Below, one piece after another: positions 8,269 through 15,963 of a stretch of 64,000 nt of DNA. The position numbers and the translations under genes were made by a program. The notes below the pieces were generated by a model. That model did no database searches, was not told the DNA's origin, and saw only the letters and a list, made by a program, of their open reading frames with translations. This DNA comes from Paenibacillus sp. RUD330 (GTDB lineage: Bacteria > Bacillota > Bacilli > Paenibacillales > Paenibacillaceae), in assembly GCF_002243345.2 (NCBI RefSeq), contig NZ_CP022655.2, positions 206,001-270,000 on the forward strand, written 5' to 3'. The stretch's first letter is position 1. Each line of letters begins with the position of its first letter.

Positions 8269-8298
8269 ATAATAACCAATAATGATAATTGTTATCAA
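8269..8298 (-). promoter_or_regulatory. Fur box inside a leftward sigma-A-type promoter
   Basis: The 19-mer at 8278-8296 matches the classical Fur box at 16 of 19 positions and contains a TGATAAT-T-GTTATCA inverted repeat. On the minus strand it lies between TTGATA (8293-8298) and TATTAT (8269-8274), 18 bases apart, a good sigma-A promoter. It stands just after the stop of the siderophore esterase and would drive RNA leftwards through the DUF1540 gene on its antisense strand, towards the histidine kinase gene. Confidence 0.7.
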
Positions 8299-8318
8299 GT
8301 GGTTGAGAGAAAAAAGTT

Positions 8319-9986
8319 CTAATCATCGGCGAACAGGAACCGCAGCATCGGGCTGATCAGGGGATGCAGCACCGACACATGCCCTTCATCGGGAAACTCG
8401 AGGTAGCGGACCTGGAATCCATGTCCCTCGTGAGGCTGCAGCCGCCGGTACAAATCGCGGGCATCCTGCAGCATGAACGGCTTCTCGGCGCTGCCGACGG
8501 CGATCAGCAGCCTCGCTTGCTGCGTGCCGCCGGAAAGCCTGGCCTCCAGATCGGGCAGCAGCTTGAGCAGCGCCTGCTCCTTCCACCAGACGGACGGGCT
8601 GCCGGCGACGTAGGAGCTGAACAGGCCCGGCCTGGAGATCATCGCATACAGGGTGAAGAAGCCGCCGAGCGAATGGCCGAACAGCGACTGGCGGCTGCGA
8701 TCCGCCGGGTAGCGGCGATGGATCTCCGGCATGAGCTCGAGAGAGATGAAGTCGAGAAAAGGATCCGCACCTCCATTGTCCGGCCAGGCGGAGCCGTCGG
8801 GACGGACCCCGTCCAGCTCGGCCGGAATCGTGAGGTCGACGAACCGGCGGCCGGTGACGAACGGCTCGTCCGAGCGGTATCCGATCGCGACGATCATCCC
8901 GGGAGGAAGGCCGCGCGGATGGCGGGTCTGGAGCCGCATCGCTTCGGCCAGGGTGCCGAAGTAGGCGTTGCCGTCCACCGCATAGAGAACCGGGTATCCG
9001 GCTGGGGGAGCGGGCTTGCCCGGAACATGCACATAGATTTCATATTCCTGCCCGGTATGGCGGCTTCGCATGAGGAACGATTCCGTGCCGGACACGCGGT
9101 AGCGGCCGTCTTCACGGTCCATGTTCGGGCGAGAGGCCGAGGCTTCCGCATCGGAGGCCCGCGGATGCACACCGGCCTTCTTTCCCGCGAGACTTGCTGC
9201 CGGAAGCATTCCTTCGCCGGGGCTGGAAGAGGCAGCTGTCCCCGGCGGCTCGTCGGCGGCGCTGCCGGCGAATAGATGCCGCAGGGCATCCGGCAGCTGC
9301 CGGGCCATGAACAGCAGGTCATGCGTGGCGCCTTCCTCCACATGCAGCCGCAGCTGCTCGCCGGGAAAGCCGCCGCTCTCCCATATTCGGCAAGCTTCAA
9401 GCACGAAGGGCACCATATCGCGCTGCCTGTTGGCTTTGAACCGGCCTTCGCAGCTGCCTACGCTGACATACAGCCGAAGAGCGGAATCCGGCGTCGCGCC
9501 GGTGCGGATGCTTGCCATGACTCCATCGAACCAGAGGGAAGGGGAGAGCAGCCCGGCGGCTCCGAACCGGTCGGGGCGCCATAAGGCGGCGAACAGCGAG
9601 ATCAGGCCGCCGAGCGAGCCTCCCGCCACGGCGGTATGCTCCCGTTCCGGCTTGGTCCGCAGCGCGCGATCGACGGCCGGCTTGATCACATCGGCCAGCT
9701 CGTCCACATAGGCGCGCCCGCCGCCGCCGAAGTCCGGCCGGCCGGGAGACACGGCTGCAGCCGGCCATGGCGTATATTCGCCATTCCTGTCCGGCGACGG
9801 AACGCCTGCGAGAATAAGCTCGGGCAGCGATTTTTCGCGCTGAAGCTTGTCGAGGAGATTCCAGCAGCATGCCGCAAGCGATCCTCCGTCCTGCAGGTAG
9901 ACGACGGGATAACGCTGATCCGTATGGCCGTAGGAGGGCGGCAGATAGATTTCGAGCTTGCGGCCGTTCGCTTCAATTGTAGTCAT
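8319..9986 (-). CDS. Tandem alpha/beta-hydrolase siderophore esterase (Fes/BesA-like, two domains)
   Basis: This 555-residue protein contains two complete enterochelin-esterase-type domains joined by a Ser/Ala/Pro-rich linker of about 50 residues (240-290). Domain 1 has nucleophile Ser124 in AGGSLGG and a likely catalytic His222 in ATHD. Domain 2 has Ser439 in FGHSLGG and His536 in DEGH. BesA-type enzymes hydrolyse ferric catecholate trilactones after import to release iron; no signal peptide is seen, so it should act in the cytoplasm. I chose the ATG at 9986, 11 bases after GAGG, over a TTG 9 bases upstream. It ends the iron-uptake operon and starts 18 bases after the permease stop. One domain is the usual state in Bacillus. 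Confidence 0.88.
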   Translation of the reverse strand: MTTIEANGRKLEIYLPPSYGHTDQRYPVVYLQDGGSLAACCWNLLDKLQREKSLPELILAGVPSPDRNGEYTPWPAAAVSPGRPDFGGGGRAYVDELADVIKPAVDRALRTKPEREHTAVAGGSLGGLISLFAALWRPDRFGAAGLLSPSLWFDGVMASIRTGATPDSALRLYVSVGSCEGRFKANRQRDMVPFVLEACRIWESGGFPGEQLRLHVEEGATHDLLFMARQLPDALRHLFAGSAADEPPGTAASSSPGEGMLPAASLAGKKAGVHPRASDAEASASRPNMDREDGRYRVSGTESFLMRSRHTGQEYEIYVHVPGKPAPPAGYPVLYAVDGNAYFGTLAEAMRLQTRHPRGLPPGMIVAIGYRSDEPFVTGRRFVDLTIPAELDGVRPDGSAWPDNGGADPFLDFISLELMPEIHRRYPADRSRQSLFGHSLGGFFTLYAMISRPGLFSSYVAGSPSVWWKEQALLKLLPDLEARLSGGTQQARLLIAVGSAEKPFMLQDARDLYRRLQPHEGHGFQVRYLEFPDEGHVSVLHPLISPMLRFLFADD

Positions 9987-10003
9987 GGCGGTCAATTCCT
10001 CTC

Positions 10004-11092
10004 TTATCCATGCCTGCGCTGCTTGGCGAGCAGCCAGACGAAATAGGGCGCCCCGATGATCGAGATGACGATGCCCACGGGAAGCTGGGACGGGGAAAAT
10101 ACGGTGCGGCCGACGAAGTCACCGGCAAGCACCATCGCGCAGCCGATGAGGGAGCTGACCGGCACGATCCGCCTATGGGACATCCCGATCAGCCGGGAAG
10201 CCATATGGGGAGCGATGAGGCCGACAAAAGCGATGCTTCCCGATACGGCTACGCTTGCGGCCACAAGCCCGACGCTGGCGAGCAGCAGCCTGCCGCGCTC
10301 GCGGCCCAGAGAGATGCCCAGGCTGGCCAGCGAGTCGTCGCCGAGGCGGAGCAGATCGAGCAGCCGGGCTTTGCTCCATAGAACCGGAATCAGGATGGCG
10401 ACCCATGGAAGCGCGGAGAGGATATACGTCCAGTTGGCTGCGTTCAGGTTGCCGGACAGCCACATGGCGGCGCGTTCGAAGTCGCTCGGATTCATTTTCA
10501 AGGAAGCGTACAGCGTCACCGCCCCGAAGCCGGTCGTGACCGCGATGCCGACGAGGATCAGCCTCTGCGGATCCAGGCTTCCTTTGGAGCGTGCCAGGGA
10601 GAAGATCGTGAGCGCCGCAGCCATGCCTCCCGCCACGCCGAAGAGGGGCATGAGCATGATGCCGAGCGTTCCGGAGGAGCCGATCAGGTCCTGGAAGACG
10701 AGCATGAACAAGACGACGGCCATGCCGGCTCCGGCGTTGATGCCGAGAATGCCGGGATCGGCCAGGCTGTTGCGCGTCACGCTCTGCACGGCTGCTCCGG
10801 CTGCTCCAAGAGCGAGCCCGACCAGCGCTCCAAGCAGAATGCGCGGCAAGCGGAACTGGAAGATGACGAGCTGCTGATCCGCGTCGTTCTGCATGCGGAG
10901 CAGCGTCCGCAGCATGTCGGAGGCGGGGACGTTGAATTCGCCGTTCGTGAGACCAAGGTAGATGAGCAGGACGATAAGCGCCGCGGCGCTTCCGGCCACA
11001 GCCCAGATATTGCCGCCTCCCGAATGGGCGGCTCCGCCCGTTCCGCCGTCTCTTCCTCGGCTCCCCTTGCGGGCAGGGTCGCTGTCAGGCAT
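10004..11092 (-). CDS. FecCD-family iron-siderophore ABC permease (FeuC-like)
   Basis: This 362-residue integral membrane protein has about ten helices and FecCD/BtuC signatures, including GINAGAGMAVV (about 137), the helix pair near 175-195 and the C-terminal IAFVGLIAPHMASRLIG motif that contacts the ATPase. It has a hydrophilic, Gly-rich N-terminal tail of about 28 residues before the first helix. Its start overlaps the end of the upstream permease by 8 bases, with GGGAGG before the ATG, so the two permeases are coupled and probably form a heterodimer. Co-location with a Btr-like regulator and an esterase suggests a catecholate siderophore substrate. Confidence 0.9.
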   Translation of the reverse strand: MPDSDPARKGSRGRDGGTGGAAHSGGGNIWAVAGSAAALIVLLIYLGLTNGEFNVPASDMLRTLLRMQNDADQQLVIFQFRLPRILLGALVGLALGAAGAAVQSVTRNSLADPGILGINAGAGMAVVLFMLVFQDLIGSSGTLGIMLMPLFGVAGGMAAALTIFSLARSKGSLDPQRLILVGIAVTTGFGAVTLYASLKMNPSDFERAAMWLSGNLNAANWTYILSALPWVAILIPVLWSKARLLDLLRLGDDSLASLGISLGRERGRLLLASVGLVAASVAVSGSIAFVGLIAPHMASRLIGMSHRRIVPVSSLIGCAMVLAGDFVGRTVFSPSQLPVGIVISIIGAPYFVWLLAKQRRHG

Positions 11093-12092
11093 GGGCCGCG
11101 CCTCCCTTCTTTTTGACCAGATAGAGGAAGAACGGCACGCCGAACAAGGCGGTGACGACGCCGATCGGAGTCTCGAAGGGTGCGTTCAGGAAACGCGAGA
11201 GAATGTCGCAGGCAGCCAGGAACAAGGCTCCGAGCACGCCGGATACGGGGATGATGCGGCGGTAGTCCGTACCGGCCAGCATGCGGGCGACATGGGGCAC
11301 GATCAGGCCGACAAAAGCGATTTTGCCCGCGAGCGCGACGGATGTGCCCGTCAGCAGCACGACAGCGAGCATGGACAGCCCCTTGATCAGGCGGACGCGC
11401 TGCCCGAGGCTGACCGACATCTCTTCTCCGAGCGAGAGGGCGGAGATGGAGCGCGCGAGGACCAGCGCCAGGATGAGGCCTGCTGCCGCGAACGGCAGCG
11501 CCAGCGTAATGAGCTCGGGATCGAGCTGATGCAGGCGGGCGTTGTACCAGAAGCTGATTTTTTGCGGAATATGGGCATACATCGCCACGGCATCCGCGAC
11601 GCCGTTCAGGAACATGCCGGCCAGCGTGCCGAGAATGGCGAGCTTGACCGGAGATCCTCCTCCGGGAATGAGCCAGGCCATGCCGAACACGAGCGCCGCT
11701 CCCAAGGCCGATCCGGCCATGGACATCGCGATCAGTTCCGTGGAGCTGAGCTGGGGGAGGAAGACCATGCACAGCGTCACGACAAAGACCGATCCGTCGG
11801 AAACGCCGAGCATGGACGGCGATGCCAGGGCATTCCGGGTAATACCTTGCATTACCGCGCCCGAGACGGCCAGGAAGGCGCCGATCAACAGCGAGCCGAA
11901 GACGCGCGGAAGGCGGGAATGGCGGATGATCTGATGATTGACGTTGTCGGGATCGAAATGCGCGACCGCATTCCAGACATCGACCGCATGGATGGACTTG
12001 GCTCCGAAGAGAGCCGACAGCAGCACAAGGCATAAAGCGGCTGCCGGCGTTATCAGAAGAATAACGGCCGGCAGCCTGGGGTAGGTTCTCAT
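11085..12092 (-). CDS. FecCD-family iron-siderophore ABC permease (FeuB-like)
   Basis: This 335-residue permease is the first of the two membrane subunits. It shows the RLPRVFGSLLIGAFLAVSGAVMQG segment near 45-68 (FecCD family core) and IAFVGLIVPHVARMLAG near 275-291. About ten hydrophobic helices are spread through the chain. It lies 10 bases downstream of the binding-protein gene and overlaps the next permease. No ATP-binding subunit is encoded in the operon, as in B. subtilis feuABC, which borrows the YusV ATPase encoded elsewhere. Confidence 0.9.
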   Translation of the reverse strand: MRTYPRLPAVILLITPAAALCLVLLSALFGAKSIHAVDVWNAVAHFDPDNVNHQIIRHSRLPRVFGSLLIGAFLAVSGAVMQGITRNALASPSMLGVSDGSVFVVTLCMVFLPQLSSTELIAMSMAGSALGAALVFGMAWLIPGGGSPVKLAILGTLAGMFLNGVADAVAMYAHIPQKISFWYNARLHQLDPELITLALPFAAAGLILALVLARSISALSLGEEMSVSLGQRVRLIKGLSMLAVVLLTGTSVALAGKIAFVGLIVPHVARMLAGTDYRRIIPVSGVLGALFLAACDILSRFLNAPFETPIGVVTALFGVPFFLYLVKKKGGAAHA

Positions 12093-12101
12093 CGGATTCG
12101 A

Positions 12102-13109
12102 CTAAGCGCCCGCTTTTTCGACAAAGGCTTTCAGAAATTGGATCTTGCTGTATCCCGTTCCGCCCTGGGCCAGCGGATCGACGACGTTGATGAACACCTT
12201 GCCGTTTTTCACCGCATTGATGCTTTTGAAGATCGGGTTCTTCTGCAGATCGTCCAGCGCGGTCGCCGCCTGCTTGTTCTCATCCTCGGAGAATTGGATG
12301 AACAGGAGGTCCGGGTTGATTTCGGCGAACTTCTCGATGGACAGCATTTCTTGCTTCTTGGCTGCCGCGATGGCCGGCGGAGGCGTCAAGCCGAGGTCGG
12401 AGTAGACGATCGGATTGAAGAACAGCGTTGGACCGAAGATGGCGATCTGGCCGCTGCGGACCCGGATGACGGCGACCTTCTGATCTTTGAGCTTCTCGCC
12501 GAGAGCGGTTTTGGCCTGCTCCAGCTCTTCTTTGTATTGGGAGATTTCCTTGGCCGCCTGCTCCTGCTTGCCGGTCAGCTCGCCGAGCAGCGTCAGGTTC
12601 GCTTCCCAATCCGTCGAGACGTGGGAATAAGGAAGGGTCACGGCGATCTGGGACAGCTTCTCGGTGACCGCCGGGTCGAACTTGCTCGACGCCAGGATGA
12701 CATCAGGCTTCAAGGCCAGGATTTTCTCGAAGTTCGGCTCGGTTTTCTCTCCGACCGGCTCGGCCTTGTCCGTAATGGATTGGAACAATGCCGGGAAAGC
12801 GCCGGAGAAGGAAATCGCTCCGACCGGATGGATGTCCAGAAGGACGGAATCCTCCATCGCTTCCACCGCGCCGGTGATGACGATTCGCTGGGCCGTCTGA
12901 GGCACCGTGTAGTCCTTGCCGAGGTAGCTTACGGTTTTGACCGCCGCAGCGGCCGGGTCGGCGGATGGAGCCGGGCTTGCGGAGCTGTCCGGCGAAGGCG
13001 AGGAGGCGGGAGCGGGACTCGCGGCGCCTCCGTTATGGTTGCTGCTGCCGCAGGCAGCGGTCGTTCCAAGCATCGTGACGAGCATAAGGCCGAGCAGAAC
13101 TTTTTTCAT
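12102..13109 (-). CDS. Iron-siderophore substrate-binding lipoprotein (FeuA-like)
   Basis: This 335-residue protein starts with a lipoprotein signal peptide ending at Cys20 (GTTAAC), followed by a Ser/Pro/Ala-rich spacer to about residue 55. The rest is a class III periplasmic-binding fold: an N-lobe with VPQTAQRIVITG, a long connecting helix near 180-205 (TGKQEQAAKEISQYKEELEQ) and a C-lobe. It would capture a ferric siderophore at the outer face of the membrane for the two permeases downstream. GGGAG lies about 12 bases before the ATG. A Fur box and a putative regulator site lie directly upstream. Confidence 0.9.
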   Translation of the reverse strand: MKKVLLGLMLVTMLGTTAACGSSNHNGGAASPAPASSPSPDSSASPAPSADPAAAAVKTVSYLGKDYTVPQTAQRIVITGAVEAMEDSVLLDIHPVGAISFSGAFPALFQSITDKAEPVGEKTEPNFEKILALKPDVILASSKFDPAVTEKLSQIAVTLPYSHVSTDWEANLTLLGELTGKQEQAAKEISQYKEELEQAKTALGEKLKDQKVAVIRVRSGQIAIFGPTLFFNPIVYSDLGLTPPPAIAAAKKQEMLSIEKFAEINPDLLFIQFSEDENKQAATALDDLQKNPIFKSINAVKNGKVFINVVDPLAQGGTGYSKIQFLKAFVEKAGA

Positions 13110-13149
13110 CGTCTATATAGACTCCCTTCGAATGATGGTCACCGTCATT

Positions 13150-13174
13150 GATAACGATTCTCATTACCATCATA
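13150..13174 (-). promoter_or_regulatory. Fur box and -10 region of the siderophore uptake operon
   Basis: GATAACGATTCTCATTACC (13150-13168) matches the 19-bp Fur consensus at 15 positions. On the minus strand a -10-like TATGAT (13169-13174) directly precedes it, with no good -35 hexamer, which fits an activator-dependent, iron-repressed promoter for the binding-protein gene. Confidence 0.8.
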
Positions 13175-13195
13175 GAGACCGTGGAAGCTTCCCTC

Positions 13196-13226
13196 CATGG
13201 ACAAAAATCGGACGGTTCATGGACAA
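13196..13226 (-). promoter_or_regulatory. Candidate Btr-type operator: direct repeat at 22-bp spacing
   Basis: On the minus strand TTGTCCATG occurs twice (13218-13226 and 13196-13204), with starts 22 bp apart, or two helical turns. The nearer copy overlaps where the -35 of the uptake promoter should be. AraC-family activators typically bind such direct repeats just upstream of a weak -35, so the adjacent Btr-like regulator is the obvious candidate; binding is inferred. Confidence 0.55.
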
Positions 13227-13288
13227 TCTGCGGCCAGGGGATGATTGAAATCCATACGGAGCCACTTCGCCGCCATGCCGGTGCCCGG

Positions 13289-14947
13289 CTAGGAACCGGA
13301 TCCGAAGATGCGGAGCGCCTCTTCGCCGATCCTCTCCAGGGCTATGGGCGAGTACTCCCTCCACGGGCTTGATGGCAGCCTGATCACGCTTTTCCTGCGC
13401 ACGGCGGGCAGAGCCAGCCATTCCGGAGACCGGCTGAGCCGCTCCCAATGCTCCAGCGTCTCGGACTCCTGGCAGACGAGCAGGAGAATCCGGCCGGCCT
13501 CGGCCTCGGCGATCTGCTCCAGCTCAAGAGGGAGCGCCGCCGAGGCTGTATCGGGCAGGGACGGCGGCCTTCCCAGGCCGAGCTCCCTGTACAGGAAGTC
13601 CATGATGCCCTGCGAGCCGAATGTGTAGAGACGGTCCTTGAACATGCGCACGGGAAGCACATCGGGAGCTGCATTTCCACCGGAAGCCGCAGCGATCAGG
13701 CTGCGGATCTGTGAGGTTCTCCGCTCGAACCTGGAAATCCAGCGGCCGGCCTCCTCCGGCAGGCCGAGTGTTTCCGCCAGCTCGCGCAGGCCTCGCTCCC
13801 ATCCGCGACCCTCCTCCTCCGGGAGGGTCATGACGGAGCCGATGGCCTCCAGCGCCCGTCTCTCCTCCTCGCTCGCGGTGGACGGACAGAGAATGAGATC
13901 CGGCTGCGCCTGCTGCAGAATCTCCAGATTGCGGCCTGCGGACAGAACCGCAGGTCCGTAGTCGAGATGGCAGGGGATGTCCGCGCCGAACCGCTCGATG
14001 TAATAGCCCGACCATTTGGGATGCATCGGTGCCGCCAGCGGCAGGACGCCGAGCGGAAGCAGGTAGCCGAGCGCGGAAGGGCAGCCGTAGGCGGCGGTGC
14101 GGACTTTGCGTTTTGCCACATAACGGGATGGCGGCAGGCCATGCTCTTTTTTGAACAGGCGGCTGAAATAGAATTCATCCTCGTATCCGACCGCATGGGC
14201 CACATCCTTGAGCTTGCGGCTGCCCTGGAGCATGAGCCGCTTCGCCTTTTCGAGCCGGGCTTGCGTCATGTAGTCATGGGGACTGGCGCCGTAGGCTTTC
14301 TTGAACACGTCGGCGAAGTGCTTGGCGCTCAGGCCGGTACCGGCCGAGATCTGCTCCATCGTCAGCGGCTCGGCGAGATGCCCGTCGATGTACCGGCGGG
14401 CGCGCTCCAGCAGGCCGGCTGTCTTCCCGGCCTTGCTCTCCTCCGAGGCTTCGGCCGTCCTGACCAGCAGCTGGAAGGCGTCTGCCTGGGCCTGCCAGCG
14501 AAGCAGATCCTCGCCGCTGAGATAGCGGTTATAGATGCTGCGCATGACATCCTCCAGCCGGCCATCGGGAAAGGGCGTCTCTTCCGCAACCGAGAGGCTC
14601 TCCTCCGGGGTTATGGGCCGGAGCTGAAGCGAATCGGGGGAGGAGGGAGCGTACAGCCCGATCCGCAGGACGGCGATAGTGGCCTGGCTGCTCTGCGCCT
14701 CCAGATCCATCGTGCTGCCCGGCCGGCAGATGTAGAGCACCCCCGGCTGCATGAGGGTAAGCCGAGAATCCCTTATTAGCCGGCATTCTCCGCCGAGCAA
14801 GGCCATGAGGACGGGATAAGCGAGCAGCTGCCTCCGGGAGCCTCCGGGATCGGCCTCCGCAGGCGTGACGATGTCCGCCCCTCTCAGATGCAGGGTCCAG
14901 CTTCCGAAATCGCTTGCCGCGGCAAGGGGAATGAATGGATACGACAT
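13289..14947 (-). CDS. btr: Btr-like AraC-family regulator fused to a siderophore-binding domain
   Basis: This 552-residue protein has three parts: an N-terminal cupin-like sensor region (1-160), an AraC double helix-turn-helix (about 175-275, with TMEQISAGTGLSAKHF and LKDVAHAVGYEDEFYFSRLF), and a C-terminal FeuA-like periplasmic-binding fold (about 285-545) without a signal peptide. That architecture is the one of B. subtilis Btr, which binds ferric bacillibactin in the cytoplasm and activates feuABC-ybbA. The uptake operon lies immediately downstream on the same strand. The ATG at 14947 is followed by a plausible start; the leader contains a 9-bp repeat array and a Fur box. Confidence 0.92.
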   Translation of the reverse strand: MSYPFIPLAAASDFGSWTLHLRGADIVTPAEADPGGSRRQLLAYPVLMALLGGECRLIRDSRLTLMQPGVLYICRPGSTMDLEAQSSQATIAVLRIGLYAPSSPDSLQLRPITPEESLSVAEETPFPDGRLEDVMRSIYNRYLSGEDLLRWQAQADAFQLLVRTAEASEESKAGKTAGLLERARRYIDGHLAEPLTMEQISAGTGLSAKHFADVFKKAYGASPHDYMTQARLEKAKRLMLQGSRKLKDVAHAVGYEDEFYFSRLFKKEHGLPPSRYVAKRKVRTAAYGCPSALGYLLPLGVLPLAAPMHPKWSGYYIERFGADIPCHLDYGPAVLSAGRNLEILQQAQPDLILCPSTASEEERRALEAIGSVMTLPEEEGRGWERGLRELAETLGLPEEAGRWISRFERRTSQIRSLIAAASGGNAAPDVLPVRMFKDRLYTFGSQGIMDFLYRELGLGRPPSLPDTASAALPLELEQIAEAEAGRILLLVCQESETLEHWERLSRSPEWLALPAVRRKSVIRLPSSPWREYSPIALERIGEEALRIFGSGS

Positions 14948-14983
14948 GGATGGATTCCGCCTTTTACGATTTATATGAACGCT

Positions 14984-15068
14984 ATGAATGACACGAATAA
15001 CATGAATGACACGAATAACATGAATGACATGAATGACATGAATGACACAAATGAGATGAATGATATGG
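14984..15068. repeat. Nine-unit 9-bp tandem repeat in the btr leader
   Basis: The units ATGAATGAC, ACGAATAAC, and close variants follow each other without gaps from 14984 to about 15067, nine full copies in all. The array lies between the btr start codon and its Fur box, so it would be transcribed as part of the 5' untranslated region. Read on the plus strand it is an open frame rich in Met-Asn-Asp, without a ribosome site. Confidence 0.9.
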
Positions 15069-15075
15069 TTTATTC

Positions 15076-15094
15076 GATAATGATTCTCATTATC
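15076..15094 (-). promoter_or_regulatory. Fur box upstream of btr
   Basis: GATAATGATTCTCATTATC matches the 19-bp Fur consensus at 17 positions and is a near-perfect inverted repeat. A TATGAT hexamer on the minus strand (15092-15097) overlaps its edge, so the box should block transcription of btr when iron is plentiful. Confidence 0.88.
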
Positions 15095-15377
15095 ATAGTA
15101 TAACCGATTTCAGGCCGACTGGGAATGAAGGAGTCTTGAGGGCATCCTTATGCACAGCAAGGTTCTTGATTCGCTGCGCGCCAGGCTTCCGGCTTCCGAA
15201 AGCTCGGCGGCACGAAGGGGCCGGGAACCCGGCGGGGCTGATTGAAAAAAATGGCACGCCCGTCATTCGGATATTTGATATGATGATATAGAATTGGAAG
15301 GATGTGGGCGATCAGAGGCCGGTCTGGCGCTTGCCTGTTCGCCGGAGGCTTTCAACATGATCCATGGAGGGAAAACG
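15095..15377. other. Intergenic stretch between btr promoter and VOC gene
   Basis: No gene is supported here. A 31-codon open frame from an ATG at 15150 lacks a properly spaced ribosome site. The AT-rich part near 15270-15295 (TTTGATATGATGATATAG) probably holds the promoter of the VOC gene. Confidence 0.5.
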
Positions 15378-15788
15378 ATGGGCGCCAACGAAGAGACACT
15401 TGGTTCGGCAATTGCTGCAAGTCCGATCAAAAACAAGGTCGGCAGCTATTTCGTTCCGGTGCGGAACATCGAGGCTTCCCGCAGCTGGTACTGCAAGGTG
15501 CTGGGGCTGTCGGAAGACGATTGCCCGATCCACTTCGGCCATCTGTGCCCGCTGCCGATGCAGGGAACGGGATTGATCCTCGATACGATGCCCAGATGGG
15601 GAGGCGGCGAACCGGATGGAGCCCCTTCGATCCTGACGCCGGCGTTCATGCTTCTCACCGACAAGCTGGAGGAATCGCTCGCTTATATGAAGGAGCTTGG
15701 CGCCCGGCTCGTGACGGAGATCGAGCATGGCCAGTGGTTTGTCGTTCTCGACCCGGACGGCAATAAGCTGATGATATGCAGGGAATAA
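15378..15788 (+). CDS. VOC superfamily (glyoxalase/bleomycin-resistance fold) protein
   Basis: This 136-residue protein has the single vicinal-oxygen-chelate module pattern: GSYFVPVRNIEASRSWYCKVLGL at residues 23-45 with the typical helix after strand 1, and the closing strand WFVVLDPDGNKLMICRE. Members bind a metal and either act as lyases or dioxygenases or sequester drugs; the specific role is not evident. GGAGGG lies 6 bases before the chosen ATG at 15378; an in-frame ATG 21 bases earlier lacks a site. A strong hairpin terminator follows the stop, so it is probably a single-gene unit. Confidence 0.85.
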   Translation: MGANEETLGSAIAASPIKNKVGSYFVPVRNIEASRSWYCKVLGLSEDDCPIHFGHLCPLPMQGTGLILDTMPRWGGGEPDGAPSILTPAFMLLTDKLEESLAYMKELGARLVTEIEHGQWFVVLDPDGNKLMICRE

Positions 15789-15790
15789 GC

Positions 15791-15835
15791 AAGAAGCCCC
15801 GTCGCTGCCATACCAGGCAGGGAACGGGGCTTCTT
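15791..15835 (+). terminator. Terminator of the VOC gene, containing a repeated hairpin
   Basis: AAGAAGCCCCGT (15791-15802) pairs with ACGGGGCTTCTT (15824-15835), and an inner CTGCC/GGCAG stem lies in between. The T-run is short. The core of this hairpin recurs 51 bp downstream. Confidence 0.75.
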
Positions 15836-15880
15836 GCCGCTTCCGGAGGCAAACGCTGCCATACCAGGCAGGGAACGGGG
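15803..15880. repeat. 27-bp perfect direct repeat (two copies)
   Basis: The same 27 bases, beginning CGCTGCCATACC and ending GGAACGGGG, occur at 15803-15829 and 15854-15880. The first copy sits within a complete hairpin; the second has lost the left arm of that hairpin. This looks like one whole and one truncated copy of a small dispersed intergenic element. Confidence 0.9.
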
Positions 15881-15963
15881 ATTTTCCGGAGGATGCTCCG
15901 CTGTCCTTGACCGTCCCATATCGTGTATGATGGGAGCAATGGATATTGCAGCGGAGGTAGAGC

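Noticed and set aside
14888..15103. Plus-strand Met-Asn-Asp repeat peptide over the 9-bp array
   Set aside because: Its start has no ribosome site and it overlaps the btr start and Fur box; it is best explained by the DNA repeat itself.
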